Positions 1 through 6,612 of a stretch of 7,652 nt of DNA are shown one piece after another (position 1 is the stretch's first letter; each line of letters starts with the position of its first letter). The DNA lies in NCBI GenBank assembly GCA_019247245.1, contig JAFAPF010000001.1:1-7652 (forward strand), read 5' to 3'. Both the position numbers and the translations under genes were made by a program. This DNA comes from Rubrobacter sp. (GTDB lineage Bacteria; Actinomycetota; Rubrobacteria; Rubrobacterales; Rubrobacteraceae). A model generated the notes under the pieces. It searched no databases. It saw nothing but the letters and a program-made list of their open reading frames with translations, and had not been told where the DNA came from.

Positions 1-67
1 TAAACCCTTCTAAGGGGCTGCCTAGGTCAGGGATCCTTGGCCTACCATCTTGGGAGCGTTCGTCTTC

Positions 68-229
68 TCAGCTTGCACTTGGCGCCTCGGTAGATCGAAG
101 CTGCGATCCGCTTTCGTCCGGTACCTCCGTGTTTCCGCGAACGCGAAGCCAGCACAAGCCCACGAAGGCCGCGTTAACTACCACATAAACCGCTGCCGCC
201 ACCACAAGCCCCAATACGACTGCTTCCAT
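68..229 (-). CDS. possible small single-pass membrane protein (53 aa)
   Basis: An ATG at 229 opens a 53-codon frame ending in TGA at 68-70. The product has a nearly unbroken hydrophobic stretch at residues 3-28 (Val, Ala, Leu and Phe rich, beginning AVVLGLVVAAAVYVVV). A basic Arg-Val-Arg step follows, then a polar Ser/Glu-rich tail to residue 53. This is the shape of a one-helix membrane protein with a short cytoplasmic tail. An in-frame TAG just upstream of the ATG fixes the start. The Shine-Dalgarno is poor: only a purine-rich stretch, AAAAGTAGAG, lies before the ATG. The gene lies about 250 bases beyond nudC on the same strand and is probably a separate unit. I do not recognise a family. 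The call rests on the clean membrane-segment pattern, and a chance frame is still possible. Confidence 0.42.
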   Translation of the reverse strand: MEAVVLGLVVAAAVYVVVNAAFVGLCWLRVRGNTEVPDESGSQLRSTEAPSAS

Positions 230-480
230 CTCTACTTTTCATCTTCTTGGTCGAACTTTTTCTTCCATCCACTAAGACGAAGGATAGAGAAAGCGGTGGT
301 GGTTACACATGTGCCGAGTAGCCCATTTTTGACGATAAGATGGTCATACTCGCTGTTACGTTGAGTTTGCTCCGTTTACCGACCTGCCGAACGGGATAAG
401 TGCTAACGATGATCAGAGCACGCTGGCGACGGTTTTCCATTGCACCTTTGGCGCCCCGCGATCTGCTCTCTGGCGCATCC
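230..480. other. intergenic stretch downstream of nudC
   Basis: About 250 bases between the nudC stop and the small membrane ORF, less GC-rich than the flanking genes. No RNA gene, repeat array or convincing promoter was seen. A five-base-pair stem (400-404 with 417-421, loop of 12) lies past the nudC stop, but it has no T-run and is too weak to call as a terminator. A 45-codon minus-strand frame at 303-440 with a modest AAGGTG ahead of its ATG was considered and not called. Confidence 0.5.
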
Positions 481-1293
481 CTACGCCGACGTTTCGAGGG
501 TCTCGGGGCTGCGGCCGTGATGCGCAACGAACTGGTCGATCATAGCGCGGGCTATGGAGGCCTTAGGTGGAACAGCGGGGAGGCTGTTGGCCTCAAACCA
601 GCCCGCGTCCTCGATCTCAGCTGGCTCTACGCGAAGCTCGCCCCCTGCGTAGTCGGCGGTGAACCCGATCATGAGGGAGTGCGGAAAGGGCCAGGGCTGG
701 CTCCCGAAGTAACGGACGTTCTCTACCTCGACCCCGACCTCTTCGCACACCTCGCGGCTTATGGCCGCTTCGATCGACTCGCCCGGCTCGACAAAGCCCG
801 CAAGCACGCTATATATCCCGGGTGGGAAGCCCGGCGAACGGGCCATAAGGATGCTGTCCCCGCGCTTCACCAGCACGATCACCGCGGGGCTCAGCCGTGG
901 ATAGAAGAGCATCCCACACCGCGGACACTCCTTGGCGAGCTCGGTTGTAACGGACGCGGTTTCAGCGCCGCACCGGCCGCAGAACCGGTGGGTCTCGTGC
1001 CACTCCACGATCTGTCTCGCCCGCCCCGCCATCGCGAAGAACCTTTCGTCGACCTCAACGAGCAACCCCTGCAGATCGCGAAACATCATCTCCTCGGGCA
1101 CCTCGGCGTCCGGCTTCAGCTCCGCGGCGTAGCATCGCCGCCCGTCTAGGGCTCCGATTTCCTGGCGGAACCGTACGTCGAGCCCGAGATCCTCCGGGGC
1201 GATGGCCCGCGGCGCATCGGTCGGCTCTGTCCGAAACACGAGCATCCGGCCCCCGCGGAACACGAACCACAGGGCCGCATCGTTGCCCGCCAA
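481..1293 (-). CDS. nudC: NAD(+)/NADH pyrophosphatase NudC (Nudix hydrolase)
   Basis: NudC splits NADH or NAD+ into a nicotinamide mononucleotide and AMP, and in other bacteria also removes NAD caps from RNA 5' ends. It is cytoplasmic. The 270-residue product (E. coli NudC has 257) has the full family layout: a variable N-terminal domain (about 1-100), a zinc ribbon with C105, C108, C123 and C126, and a Nudix domain. The Nudix box is complete (G166, E172, R180, E181, E184, E185, G187). The family-specific motif SQPWPFPHS at 198-206 separates NudC from other Nudix enzymes. The start is TTG at 1293. The next in-frame ATG, 16 codons later, would remove the conserved N-terminal strand (LWFVFRGGRMLV). 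The TTG lies 4 bases after the TAA of the upstream oxidoreductase and lacks a clear Shine-Dalgarno, so translation is probably coupled. This is the last gene of the apparent operon. Confidence 0.93.
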   Translation of the reverse strand: MAGNDAALWFVFRGGRMLVFRTEPTDAPRAIAPEDLGLDVRFRQEIGALDGRRCYAAELKPDAEVPEEMMFRDLQGLLVEVDERFFAMAGRARQIVEWHETHRFCGRCGAETASVTTELAKECPRCGMLFYPRLSPAVIVLVKRGDSILMARSPGFPPGIYSVLAGFVEPGESIEAAISREVCEEVGVEVENVRYFGSQPWPFPHSLMIGFTADYAGGELRVEPAEIEDAGWFEANSLPAVPPKASIARAMIDQFVAHHGRSPETLETSA

Positions 1294-1297
1294 GCGC

Positions 1298-4168
1298 TTA
1301 AGCGGAACCGTTAAGACGTGCTGCCAGGTACTCCGCAGGGTGCTGGGCGCGGCGTCCGGTGCCGGCGAGGATCTGCTCCCTACACGACGTTCCTGGCGCG
1401 ACGATCACGCTCCCGTTGGCCTCCTTGACCGCTGGGAAGAGCCTCCGCTCGCCCATCTTCATCGAGACCTCGTAGTGGCCCTTCTCGTACCCGAAGAACC
1501 CCGCCATCCCGCAGCATCCGGAGTCCACCACCGTAACCTCCGTACCGGGGACGAGCGCGAGAGCCTCCTCGGTGGGTCCCGTGCCGACGAGCGCCTTCTG
1601 GTGGCAGTGTCCGTGCACGAGGACTGGCGTACCGTCGCGCAGGGGCAGCTCCGCGTCAAGCTCGAGCAGGGCCTCTTCGAAGAGACGGGTCGCCTCGGCA
1701 AGCTTCTCGACCCGCTCGTCGTCGGGGAGAAGCTTCACGTAGTCGTCACGCAGGGTGAGGATGCAGCTCGGCTCTAACCCGACGATGGGTATCCCGCGCT
1801 CGACGAGCGGCATCAGCAGGTCGAGGTTACGCCTGGCGTTCTCGCGGGCGCTGTCTATGAGCCCCTCGGAGAGCTGAGGACGCCCGCAGCAGACGATCTC
1901 GGGCAGGTATACGCGGGCGCCGGCGGCGGCGAAGAGACGCACCGCCCCCTCCCCTATCTCCGGCCATTGGTACTCGTTAAAGGTATCGTTGAATAGCGCC
2001 ACCTCGGCCGGACCCGCGCCTTGCGGCAGACTGGGGAAGCGCTTCGAGAAGACCTTCTTCGTCACCCGCGGCAACCGGCGGCGCGGGTCTATCCCTACGA
2101 GAGCGCCTACACGGCTGGCGAGCTTGGTGGCACCTAGCGTGTTGAAGAGCGAAGGGGCGAGGGCGGCGAGGGCGAGCCCCCGGCGGACGTGCCCGGCGAT
2201 CTTCTGGCTCGCCTTATAGCCGTGCTTCTGGCCGATCTGGGAGAGAACCTCGGCCTTTAGGCTGGCGACGTCCACCTGCGCGGGGCACTCGCTTTTGCAC
2301 GCCTTGCAAGACACGCAGAGGTCCATGACCTCCCGTATGCGCTTGCCGGTCAGCTCCTCGGGTGGGAGGGTGCCGTCCAGGATCGAGCGGAGCATGTTCG
2401 CCCGGGCGCGGGTAGTATCCTCCTCGTCCAGGGTGACCATGTACGAGGGGCACATCGTGCCAGTGTTCTTCTTACGGCAAAAGCCGGCCCCGAAGCACCG
2501 CTCCGCTGCCTCGGCGAACCCGCCCTGATCCGAAAAGTCCAGGTTGGTGCGAATCGAGAGCCGCCTGTGATCGGGGCCGATACGCAGTTGACCGTCCATC
2601 GGCAGCGGGTCCACGATCACACCGGGGTTCAGCATCCCCTCGGGGTCCCAGGCCTTCTTCACCCCAGCGAAAGCCCGCACAAGCTCCCCTCCGTACATCC
2701 GGTCGAGGAACTCCGAGCGCGAGAGCCCGTCGCCGTGCTCGCCGGAGATCGAACCGCCAAGCTCCACCACGAGGTCGGCGACCTCCTCGGCGATACCACG
2801 CATCTTATCAACCCCCTCGCGGTCCGTGGTATCGAGGGCCGGGCGGACATGGAGGGTACCTACGCTAGCGTGGCCGTAGAAGCAGCCCCAGGTGCCGTGT
2901 TTTTCGATGATCTCCTGAAAACGGACGACAAACTCCTCCAACTGCTCCGGCGGCACCGCCGCGTCCTCGACGAAGCCGAGCGGCTTCTCCTTCTCGTTTC
3001 TTCCCATCAGGAGCGGCAAGATGGCCTCACGGAGATGGGCCGTCTGCTCCATCTCCTCTTTCGTGCGCAGCGGCACCGCAGCTGAGGCGCCGACCTCCTC
3101 CGCTAAGTCCTCCAACTTCGAGAAGCGTTCGTCGAGCTCCTCTTCTGTCCCGCTCCACTCCACGAGCAGGAGGGCTTTGGGCTCTCCCTGAACAAAACGC
3201 GTGGCGTCACGATAGGCAGGCGCGTTACGGGCGCCCTCGATCGCCACGTCGTCCAGGAGCTCGACCGCCGATGGATGCTCGTCGAGCAGCGCAACCGTCG
3301 CGCGCGCCGACGCGGCCAACGAGTCGAACTCCAAAGAGGCCAAGGCCTTCGCCGGGGGCAGCTCCTGCAGCCGAAACTCCGCCCGGGTCACGACGGCCAG
3401 GGTGCCCTCCGAGCCGCAAACCAGGCGGGTGAGGTCTACGGTGTCGGGGTCGATTAGGGCCTCGAGATCATAGCCGGAGACGCGCCGTATCAGATCCGGG
3501 TAGCGACGCCTTATCTCATCGCCGTACCGCTCACCCACCTCCAGGGCGTTTTTTAAGAGATGGGCTTCGGGTCCGCTACCGCTGGCGCGTCGCTCGGCCC
3601 GGTCCCTAGGAAGCGGCTTGAGTTCGACGACCTCGCCGCTGGCCAACACGCAGCGCAAAGAGAGGATCTGATCGGCCGTGGTTCCGTAGTAGATCGAGCG
3701 CATCCCGGCCGAGTTGGTGCCGACCATTCCGCCCATGGTCGCCACATTCGAGGTCGAGGTATCCGCACCGAAGACGAGACCGTGCGGCTGGACGAAGCCG
3801 TTAAGCTCTGCCTGTATCACCCCCGGCTCGACCGAGCACCGCCGCTCATCGGGGTCCATCTCGAGCACCTGCTGCATCCGGGAGAGGTCGAGGGCGAGGC
3901 CCGGAGCGGTGGTCTGTCCGGCAAGGCTGGTACCCGTGCCACGTGGGGTTATGGAGAGACCCACTTCGCGGGCCGCGGCGAGAACGCGCCGGACGTCCTC
4001 CTCGGAGCGGACGACGGCGACGCCGATGGGTCTCCTAAGATATATCGAGGCGTCAGTGGACCAAAGCGCCCGGGAAGCCGGGTCGGTGCGTAAGTACCCA
4101 TCCAGCCGCCCCTCGAGCGCCGCATGAAGACGCTCGGTGGTTCTCCTTTCGGTGCTTTCCCCGCTCAT
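1298..4168 (-). CDS. FAD-linked, Fe-S oxidoreductase fusion, D-2-hydroxyglutarate dehydrogenase (YdiJ)-like
   Basis: A 956-residue flavin/iron-sulfur oxidase that should oxidise a D-2-hydroxyacid and pass electrons through Fe-S clusters to an acceptor. Domains in order: FAD-binding PCMH domain (about 40-270) with PRGTGTSLAGQ at 75-85 and CGSEGTLAVVT at 251-261; FAD-oxidase C-terminal domain (about 275-520) with H433 and H440 in YGHASVGTLHVRP and E477-H478 in SGEHGDG, the metal and catalytic positions expected in D-2-hydroxyglutarate and D-lactate dehydrogenases; a ferredoxin-like part with C558, C564, C573 and C618, C621, C624, C628; then two CCG half-domains (C760-C761, C802, C855, C885-C886, C929), as in GlpC and heterodisulfide reductase. 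YdiJ of E. coli (about 1018 residues) has the same fused layout and is reported to be a D-2-hydroxyglutarate dehydrogenase. D-lactate or glycolate remain possible substrates. Context beside a HOT-like gene favours D-2-hydroxyglutarate (inference). The ATG has almost no Shine-Dalgarno. Confidence 0.85.
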   Translation of the reverse strand: MSGESTERRTTERLHAALEGRLDGYLRTDPASRALWSTDASIYLRRPIGVAVVRSEEDVRRVLAAAREVGLSITPRGTGTSLAGQTTAPGLALDLSRMQQVLEMDPDERRCSVEPGVIQAELNGFVQPHGLVFGADTSTSNVATMGGMVGTNSAGMRSIYYGTTADQILSLRCVLASGEVVELKPLPRDRAERRASGSGPEAHLLKNALEVGERYGDEIRRRYPDLIRRVSGYDLEALIDPDTVDLTRLVCGSEGTLAVVTRAEFRLQELPPAKALASLEFDSLAASARATVALLDEHPSAVELLDDVAIEGARNAPAYRDATRFVQGEPKALLLVEWSGTEEELDERFSKLEDLAEEVGASAAVPLRTKEEMEQTAHLREAILPLLMGRNEKEKPLGFVEDAAVPPEQLEEFVVRFQEIIEKHGTWGCFYGHASVGTLHVRPALDTTDREGVDKMRGIAEEVADLVVELGGSISGEHGDGLSRSEFLDRMYGGELVRAFAGVKKAWDPEGMLNPGVIVDPLPMDGQLRIGPDHRRLSIRTNLDFSDQGGFAEAAERCFGAGFCRKKNTGTMCPSYMVTLDEEDTTRARANMLRSILDGTLPPEELTGKRIREVMDLCVSCKACKSECPAQVDVASLKAEVLSQIGQKHGYKASQKIAGHVRRGLALAALAPSLFNTLGATKLASRVGALVGIDPRRRLPRVTKKVFSKRFPSLPQGAGPAEVALFNDTFNEYQWPEIGEGAVRLFAAAGARVYLPEIVCCGRPQLSEGLIDSARENARRNLDLLMPLVERGIPIVGLEPSCILTLRDDYVKLLPDDERVEKLAEATRLFEEALLELDAELPLRDGTPVLVHGHCHQKALVGTGPTEEALALVPGTEVTVVDSGCCGMAGFFGYEKGHYEVSMKMGERRLFPAVKEANGSVIVAPGTSCREQILAGTGRRAQHPAEYLAARLNGSA

Positions 4169-4190
4169 AACCTAGAGTATATTACCCGGT
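4169..4190 (-). promoter_or_regulatory. possible internal promoter with leaderless start
   Basis: The 69-base gap between the lactonase stop and the oxidoreductase ATG is the longest in the operon. On the minus strand TATACT (4182-4177) is followed by seven bases (CTAGGTT) and then the ATG at 4168. This fits the actinobacterial TANNNT -10 element and places the expected transcript start at or next to the A of the ATG, so the mRNA would be leaderless. That would explain the missing Shine-Dalgarno. No good -35 hexamer is visible at 16-18 bases upstream, so the call is tentative. Confidence 0.35.
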
Positions 4191-4237
4191 GCCCGCGCCC
4201 CAGAGGAGCGCCACCCACCCACACGAAGTTCGTCGAG

Positions 4238-5029
4238 CTAGCCGTAGTATTCTGGTGCCTTCTTGAAGTTCGGCCATTCGTCGGGGTCGTGGCCGGTAAC
4301 GATCGTAGCCTCAAGGGCATCCACGGCGCGCTGGATCTTCTGCACCGACTCTGCACAATCGGCGGCCGAGTGAAGGAGGCCCGGGAGCGCCTCGTTCTTG
4401 TAGTGGTCCATCGTGTAGCAGGCATCAGCGGCCAGCATCATCGGTCCCGTTTCCTCCAGGGTGACGACGAGCGAGGTGTGACCCGGGGAATGCCCCGGCG
4501 TGAAGAGCGTCTTTATCGTCCCGTCGCCGAAGAGGTCGTAGTTATCGTCCTGCTCGCCGTAGAGAAAGAGCCAGTTTACGTCCTGGTCGAAGTCCGCCCG
4601 GATGTAGGCCGGCACCTGGAACCAGTGTGGAGCGTAGGCATACTCGAGCTCGCGGCGCTGCACCACGTATTGGGCGTTCGGGAAGTGACCGATGCCCCCC
4701 GAGTGGTCGAGGTGCAGATGGGACTGCACAACGTAGCGTACCGAACCTGGATCTACGTCCATCGCCTGGAGTTGGTTCACGATGAAGTCGTCCTCCGTCA
4801 TTACCGGCTCGTAGACCTCCGCGACCTCGCCCCAGTAGCCGCGCGCGTCCCGAGCCGCCTCCAGAGCATTGCCGCCGTCAAAGATGACGTTGCCGCGGGG
4901 GTGCGTGATCAGGAAGAACGGAACCGGGATCTCATACTCCTCCCCCATCCCCTCGTTCATCTTTATGAACTGCGTATAGGTTTTAAGGCTGCCGCACTCA
5001 AAGAAGTACAGCCTTAGGTCTTGCGCCAT
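4238..5029 (-). CDS. AttM/BlcC-like lactonase (metallo-beta-lactamase fold)
   Basis: A cytoplasmic 263-residue zinc hydrolase with no signal peptide, expected to open a lactone ring. AttM/BlcC of Agrobacterium, the family it most resembles, turns gamma-butyrolactone into 4-hydroxybutyrate and can also cleave N-acyl-homoserine lactones. The HxHxDH metal motif is SHLHLDHSGG with H104, H106, D108 and H109. Further ligands are H180 (in FTPGHSPGH), D202 and H247 (in VTGHDPDEW). Y205 in DACY matches the tyrosine that assists catalysis in AHL lactonases. The N-terminal RLYFFECGSL and IKMNEG segments, YEIPVPFFLITHP at 32-44 and the C-terminal NFKKAPEYYG also match the AttM type as I remember it. The ATG at 5029 has a strong Shine-Dalgarno. 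The HOT-like gene ends 12 bases upstream, which favours the 4-hydroxybutyrate role over quorum quenching (inference). Confidence 0.88.
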   Translation of the reverse strand: MAQDLRLYFFECGSLKTYTQFIKMNEGMGEEYEIPVPFFLITHPRGNVIFDGGNALEAARDARGYWGEVAEVYEPVMTEDDFIVNQLQAMDVDPGSVRYVVQSHLHLDHSGGIGHFPNAQYVVQRRELEYAYAPHWFQVPAYIRADFDQDVNWLFLYGEQDDNYDLFGDGTIKTLFTPGHSPGHTSLVVTLEETGPMMLAADACYTMDHYKNEALPGLLHSAADCAESVQKIQRAVDALEATIVTGHDPDEWPNFKKAPEYYG

Positions 5030-5035
5030 TACTCT

Positions 5036-5044
5036 CTCCTCCTA
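5036..5044 (-). promoter_or_regulatory. strong ribosome binding site overlapping the upstream stop codon
   Basis: On the minus strand the TAG stop of the HOT-like gene (5044-5042) is fused to the Shine-Dalgarno AGGAGGAG (5043-5036) of the lactonase, with six bases before its ATG at 5029. Near-perfect pairing to the 16S tail, together with a ribosome terminating on the same bases, points to coupled and efficient translation of the lactonase. Confidence 0.75.
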
Positions 5045-6334
5045 CCAGTTTTCCATCGACTCGCGCAGGATGTTCGCGAGGTCCTCTTCCCCGACCTCCC
5101 GCGGGGATAGGACGAGCAGCCGCTGTTGCTGCATCGCCCCTTCGACCAACTGATCTATGTCCTCCTCGTCGTACCCTACCTCCCTAAGTCCCCGAGGAAC
5201 ACCCACCTCCTGCATTAGCCGGACCAAGACCTCCGGCAGCGTGTTCTCGTCGGCCTCGTCTATGCTCTCGCCGGAGAGCAGCTCCGCCACCTGTCGATGT
5301 CGCCCCGGGTTTTCCTCGTAGGTGAACCGGAAAGCAGCTGGGGCGGTGAGGATCACCGACCATCCGTGTGGCACGAGAGGGTGATCCTGGGGGTATCCGG
5401 GCGGGTAGTAATCGGGGTGGAGGCCAGCGATCGGATAAGAGCAGGCGTGCGGGATGTGCACCCCTGCAGACCCGAAACCTACCCCGGACATAGACGCCCC
5501 GAGCATCATCGCCCCCCGGGCTTCGATATCCTCGCCGTTCTGCACGGCCCGCAGGAGGTACTTCCCACCATACTCCAGCGCCTTGGTCGCAAACAAATCC
5601 GCGATCGGGTTCGCGCCCTGGTACGGCGGGCGTTCGTCCGGGGACTCAGGCTTCTCACGTTCATCATAAGGCTTCGAGGTGTAGGCCTCAGCGGCGTGGC
5701 AGACTACGTCCAACCCAGTAGAGGAGGTCACCTGGGAGGGCAGGCTCATAGTGAGCGTGGGATCAACGACCCCGCGGTGAGGCCGCATATAGGCGTGCGA
5801 GATCCCCGTCTTCACCTTCTTCTCGGGGATGTCCAGTACCGCTACCGTCGTCGCCTCGGCACCGGTTCCGGAGGTCGTGGGGATCGCCATGAGCGGCCTG
5901 AGAGGTGAGGGCGGCGCCTCACCGCCGCCTATCGGCGGGTTGACATAGTCCATGATCTCCCCACCGTGCGTGGCGATGAGGTCGGAAACCTTCGCCGTGT
6001 CGATGCTCGTTCCGCCCCCGACCGCGACGAACCCATCGAACTCTCCCTCGACGGCGAAGTTCGCCGCCTCCTGAAACGACTCCGCCGTGGGCTCTACGCG
6101 GGCTTCCCCCCAGACCTCGACCTCGATCCCTTCGCTCTCGATGAGCTCCTGAATGCGCCCCGTGATCCCGATCTCGACCACCCCTGGATCCGAGACGAGC
6201 ATCACCCTTTTGACGCCCATCGTCTTTATCTCCCAGCCGACCTCTTCCGAGGCCCCAGGGCCATACTTCAGCGGCGTCGTTTCCATCGTGAAGATGGTTT
6301 CGTGGTCCGATCCGCCATCCCTTTGTCCGGCCAT
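5042..6334 (-). CDS. iron-containing alcohol dehydrogenase, hydroxyacid-oxoacid transhydrogenase (HOT/ADHFE1)-like
   Basis: A 430-residue member of the type III metal-dependent alcohol dehydrogenases. HOT enzymes move hydride from 4-hydroxybutyrate to 2-oxoglutarate, giving succinic semialdehyde and D-2-hydroxyglutarate, with bound NAD recycled in the active site. Visible signs: nucleotide-binding GGGTSIDTAK (106-115), IPTTSGTGAEAT (151-162), and metal ligands D209 and H213 (in TGLDVVCHAAEAY), H296 and H323. Segments that recall mammalian ADHFE1 rather than ordinary butanol or propanediol dehydrogenases include RPPYQGANPIADLFATKAL, the CSYPIAGL step, DHPLVPHGWSVILTAPAAF and the SPREVGEEDL tail. 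The ATG at 6334 has GGGAGAGGAG four bases upstream. A later ATG (residue 17) exists, but residues 12-17 (ETIFTM) seem to align with the HOT N-terminus, which supports the longer form. It is the first gene of the operon. A 4-hydroxybutyrate dehydrogenase using free NAD, as BlcB does, is the main alternative. Confidence 0.85.
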   Translation of the reverse strand: MAGQRDGGSDHETIFTMETTPLKYGPGASEEVGWEIKTMGVKRVMLVSDPGVVEIGITGRIQELIESEGIEVEVWGEARVEPTAESFQEAANFAVEGEFDGFVAVGGGTSIDTAKVSDLIATHGGEIMDYVNPPIGGGEAPPSPLRPLMAIPTTSGTGAEATTVAVLDIPEKKVKTGISHAYMRPHRGVVDPTLTMSLPSQVTSSTGLDVVCHAAEAYTSKPYDEREKPESPDERPPYQGANPIADLFATKALEYGGKYLLRAVQNGEDIEARGAMMLGASMSGVGFGSAGVHIPHACSYPIAGLHPDYYPPGYPQDHPLVPHGWSVILTAPAAFRFTYEENPGRHRQVAELLSGESIDEADENTLPEVLVRLMQEVGVPRGLREVGYDEEDIDQLVEGAMQQQRLLVLSPREVGEEDLANILRESMENW

Positions 6335-6390
6335 GCTTCTCCTCTCCCAGCGGGGTTCCCCGTCCCCGTGCTAAATACGATGCGTGCCTC

Positions 6391-6419
6391 ACTTTACCTA
6401 TGCTCGAGATCAGCGGCAA
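6391..6419 (-). promoter_or_regulatory. candidate promoter of the HOT-lactonase operon
   Basis: On the minus strand TTGCCG (6419-6414) and TAAAGT (6396-6391) are separated by exactly 17 bases and each matches 4 of 6 consensus positions. Transcription would start near 6384, giving a leader of about 50 bases before the ATG at 6334. A second minus-strand TATAAT lies at 6497-6492 but has no fitting -35, so it is the weaker choice. Confidence 0.4.
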
Positions 6420-6446
6420 CCACCCCGAGCGCTTTGGAACGTATCC

Positions 6447-6479
6447 ACCCTAACGCCTATCGAGAAGAAGCGCTAGGGT
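6447..6479. repeat. inverted repeat between the divergent promoters, possible operator
   Basis: ACCCTAACGC (6447-6456) and GCGCTAGGGT (6470-6479) are inverted copies with one mismatch in ten and a 13-base spacer. The arm centres are 23 bases apart, about two helical turns, which suits a dimeric repressor. The site sits between the candidate minus promoter (6391-6419) and the plus promoter (6506-6535), so one bound protein could act on both units. No regulator gene lies in the window. Confidence 0.4.
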
Positions 6480-6505
6480 ATGTGCACAAAGATTATATGT
6501 GCGGA

Positions 6506-6535
6506 TTACAAAAAGTGCTCTGATCCTAGTATAAT
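6506..6535 (+). promoter_or_regulatory. candidate sigma-70-type promoter for the phaE-like gene
   Basis: A perfect TATAAT (6530-6535) lies in an AT-rich patch, with ATTACA (6506-6511, 4 of 6 to consensus) 18 bases upstream. Transcription would start near 6542, giving a leader of about 50-70 bases depending on which start codon is used. The patch stands out from the surrounding GC-rich sequence. Confidence 0.55.
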
Positions 6536-6596
6536 AAGCTTTACGAACGTAATGGCTCTTGCATAGGAGAGCTGCGGGCGCTAGGTTGATGAGCAG

Positions 6597-6603
6597 AAAG
6601 GAG
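6597..6603 (+). promoter_or_regulatory. ribosome binding site deciding the phaE-like start
   Basis: AAAGGAG lies nine bases before the in-frame GTG at 6613. The upstream ATG at 6589 has its nearest AGGAG about 20 bases away (6565-6569), which is too far. The nine-base sequence AGGAGAGCT occurs both at 6565-6573 and 6599-6607, a small direct repeat that makes the start site less certain. Confidence 0.45.
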
Positions 6604-6612
6604 AGCTCGGAG

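Noticed and set aside
23..44. Imperfect palindrome around GGATCC that could fold as a hairpin
   Set aside because: It needs G-U pairs on the plus strand, leaves a very tight loop and has no T-run on either side, so it is not a convincing terminator.
411..421. Eleven-base sequence GATCAGAGCAC found again inverted at 6515-6525
   Set aside because: By rough expectation several 11-base matches occur by chance in a window this long, and there is no further similarity around either copy.
303..440. Minus-strand frame of 45 codons with AAGGTG ahead of its ATG
   Set aside because: The product has no membrane segment, domain or clear composition signal, and a frame this short arises easily by chance. 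It cannot be excluded but is not supported.
400..1149. Long plus-strand open frame opposite nudC
   Set aside because: It is antisense to a clear NudC with intact zinc ribbon and Nudix box. Its Arg/Pro/His-rich product is typical of the reverse frame of GC-rich genes.
2567..3085. Plus-strand frame of 172 codons (and others at 3560-4093 and 3714-4127)
   Set aside because: All lie inside the FAD/Fe-S oxidoreductase, whose domains are continuous through these positions. They show no recognisable domain.
4124..5017. Plus-strand frame of 297 codons
   Set aside because: It mirrors the lactonase, which has all its metal ligands. The frame is a codon-bias shadow.
5297..5908. Plus-strand frame of 203 codons
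   Set aside because: It is antisense to the HOT-like gene and has no domain or ribosome site.
6552..6566. Four-codon leader frame ATG-GCT-CTT-GCA-TAG before phaE
   Set aside because: It is too short to tell from chance. It has no attenuator-like hairpin or run of regulatory codons.
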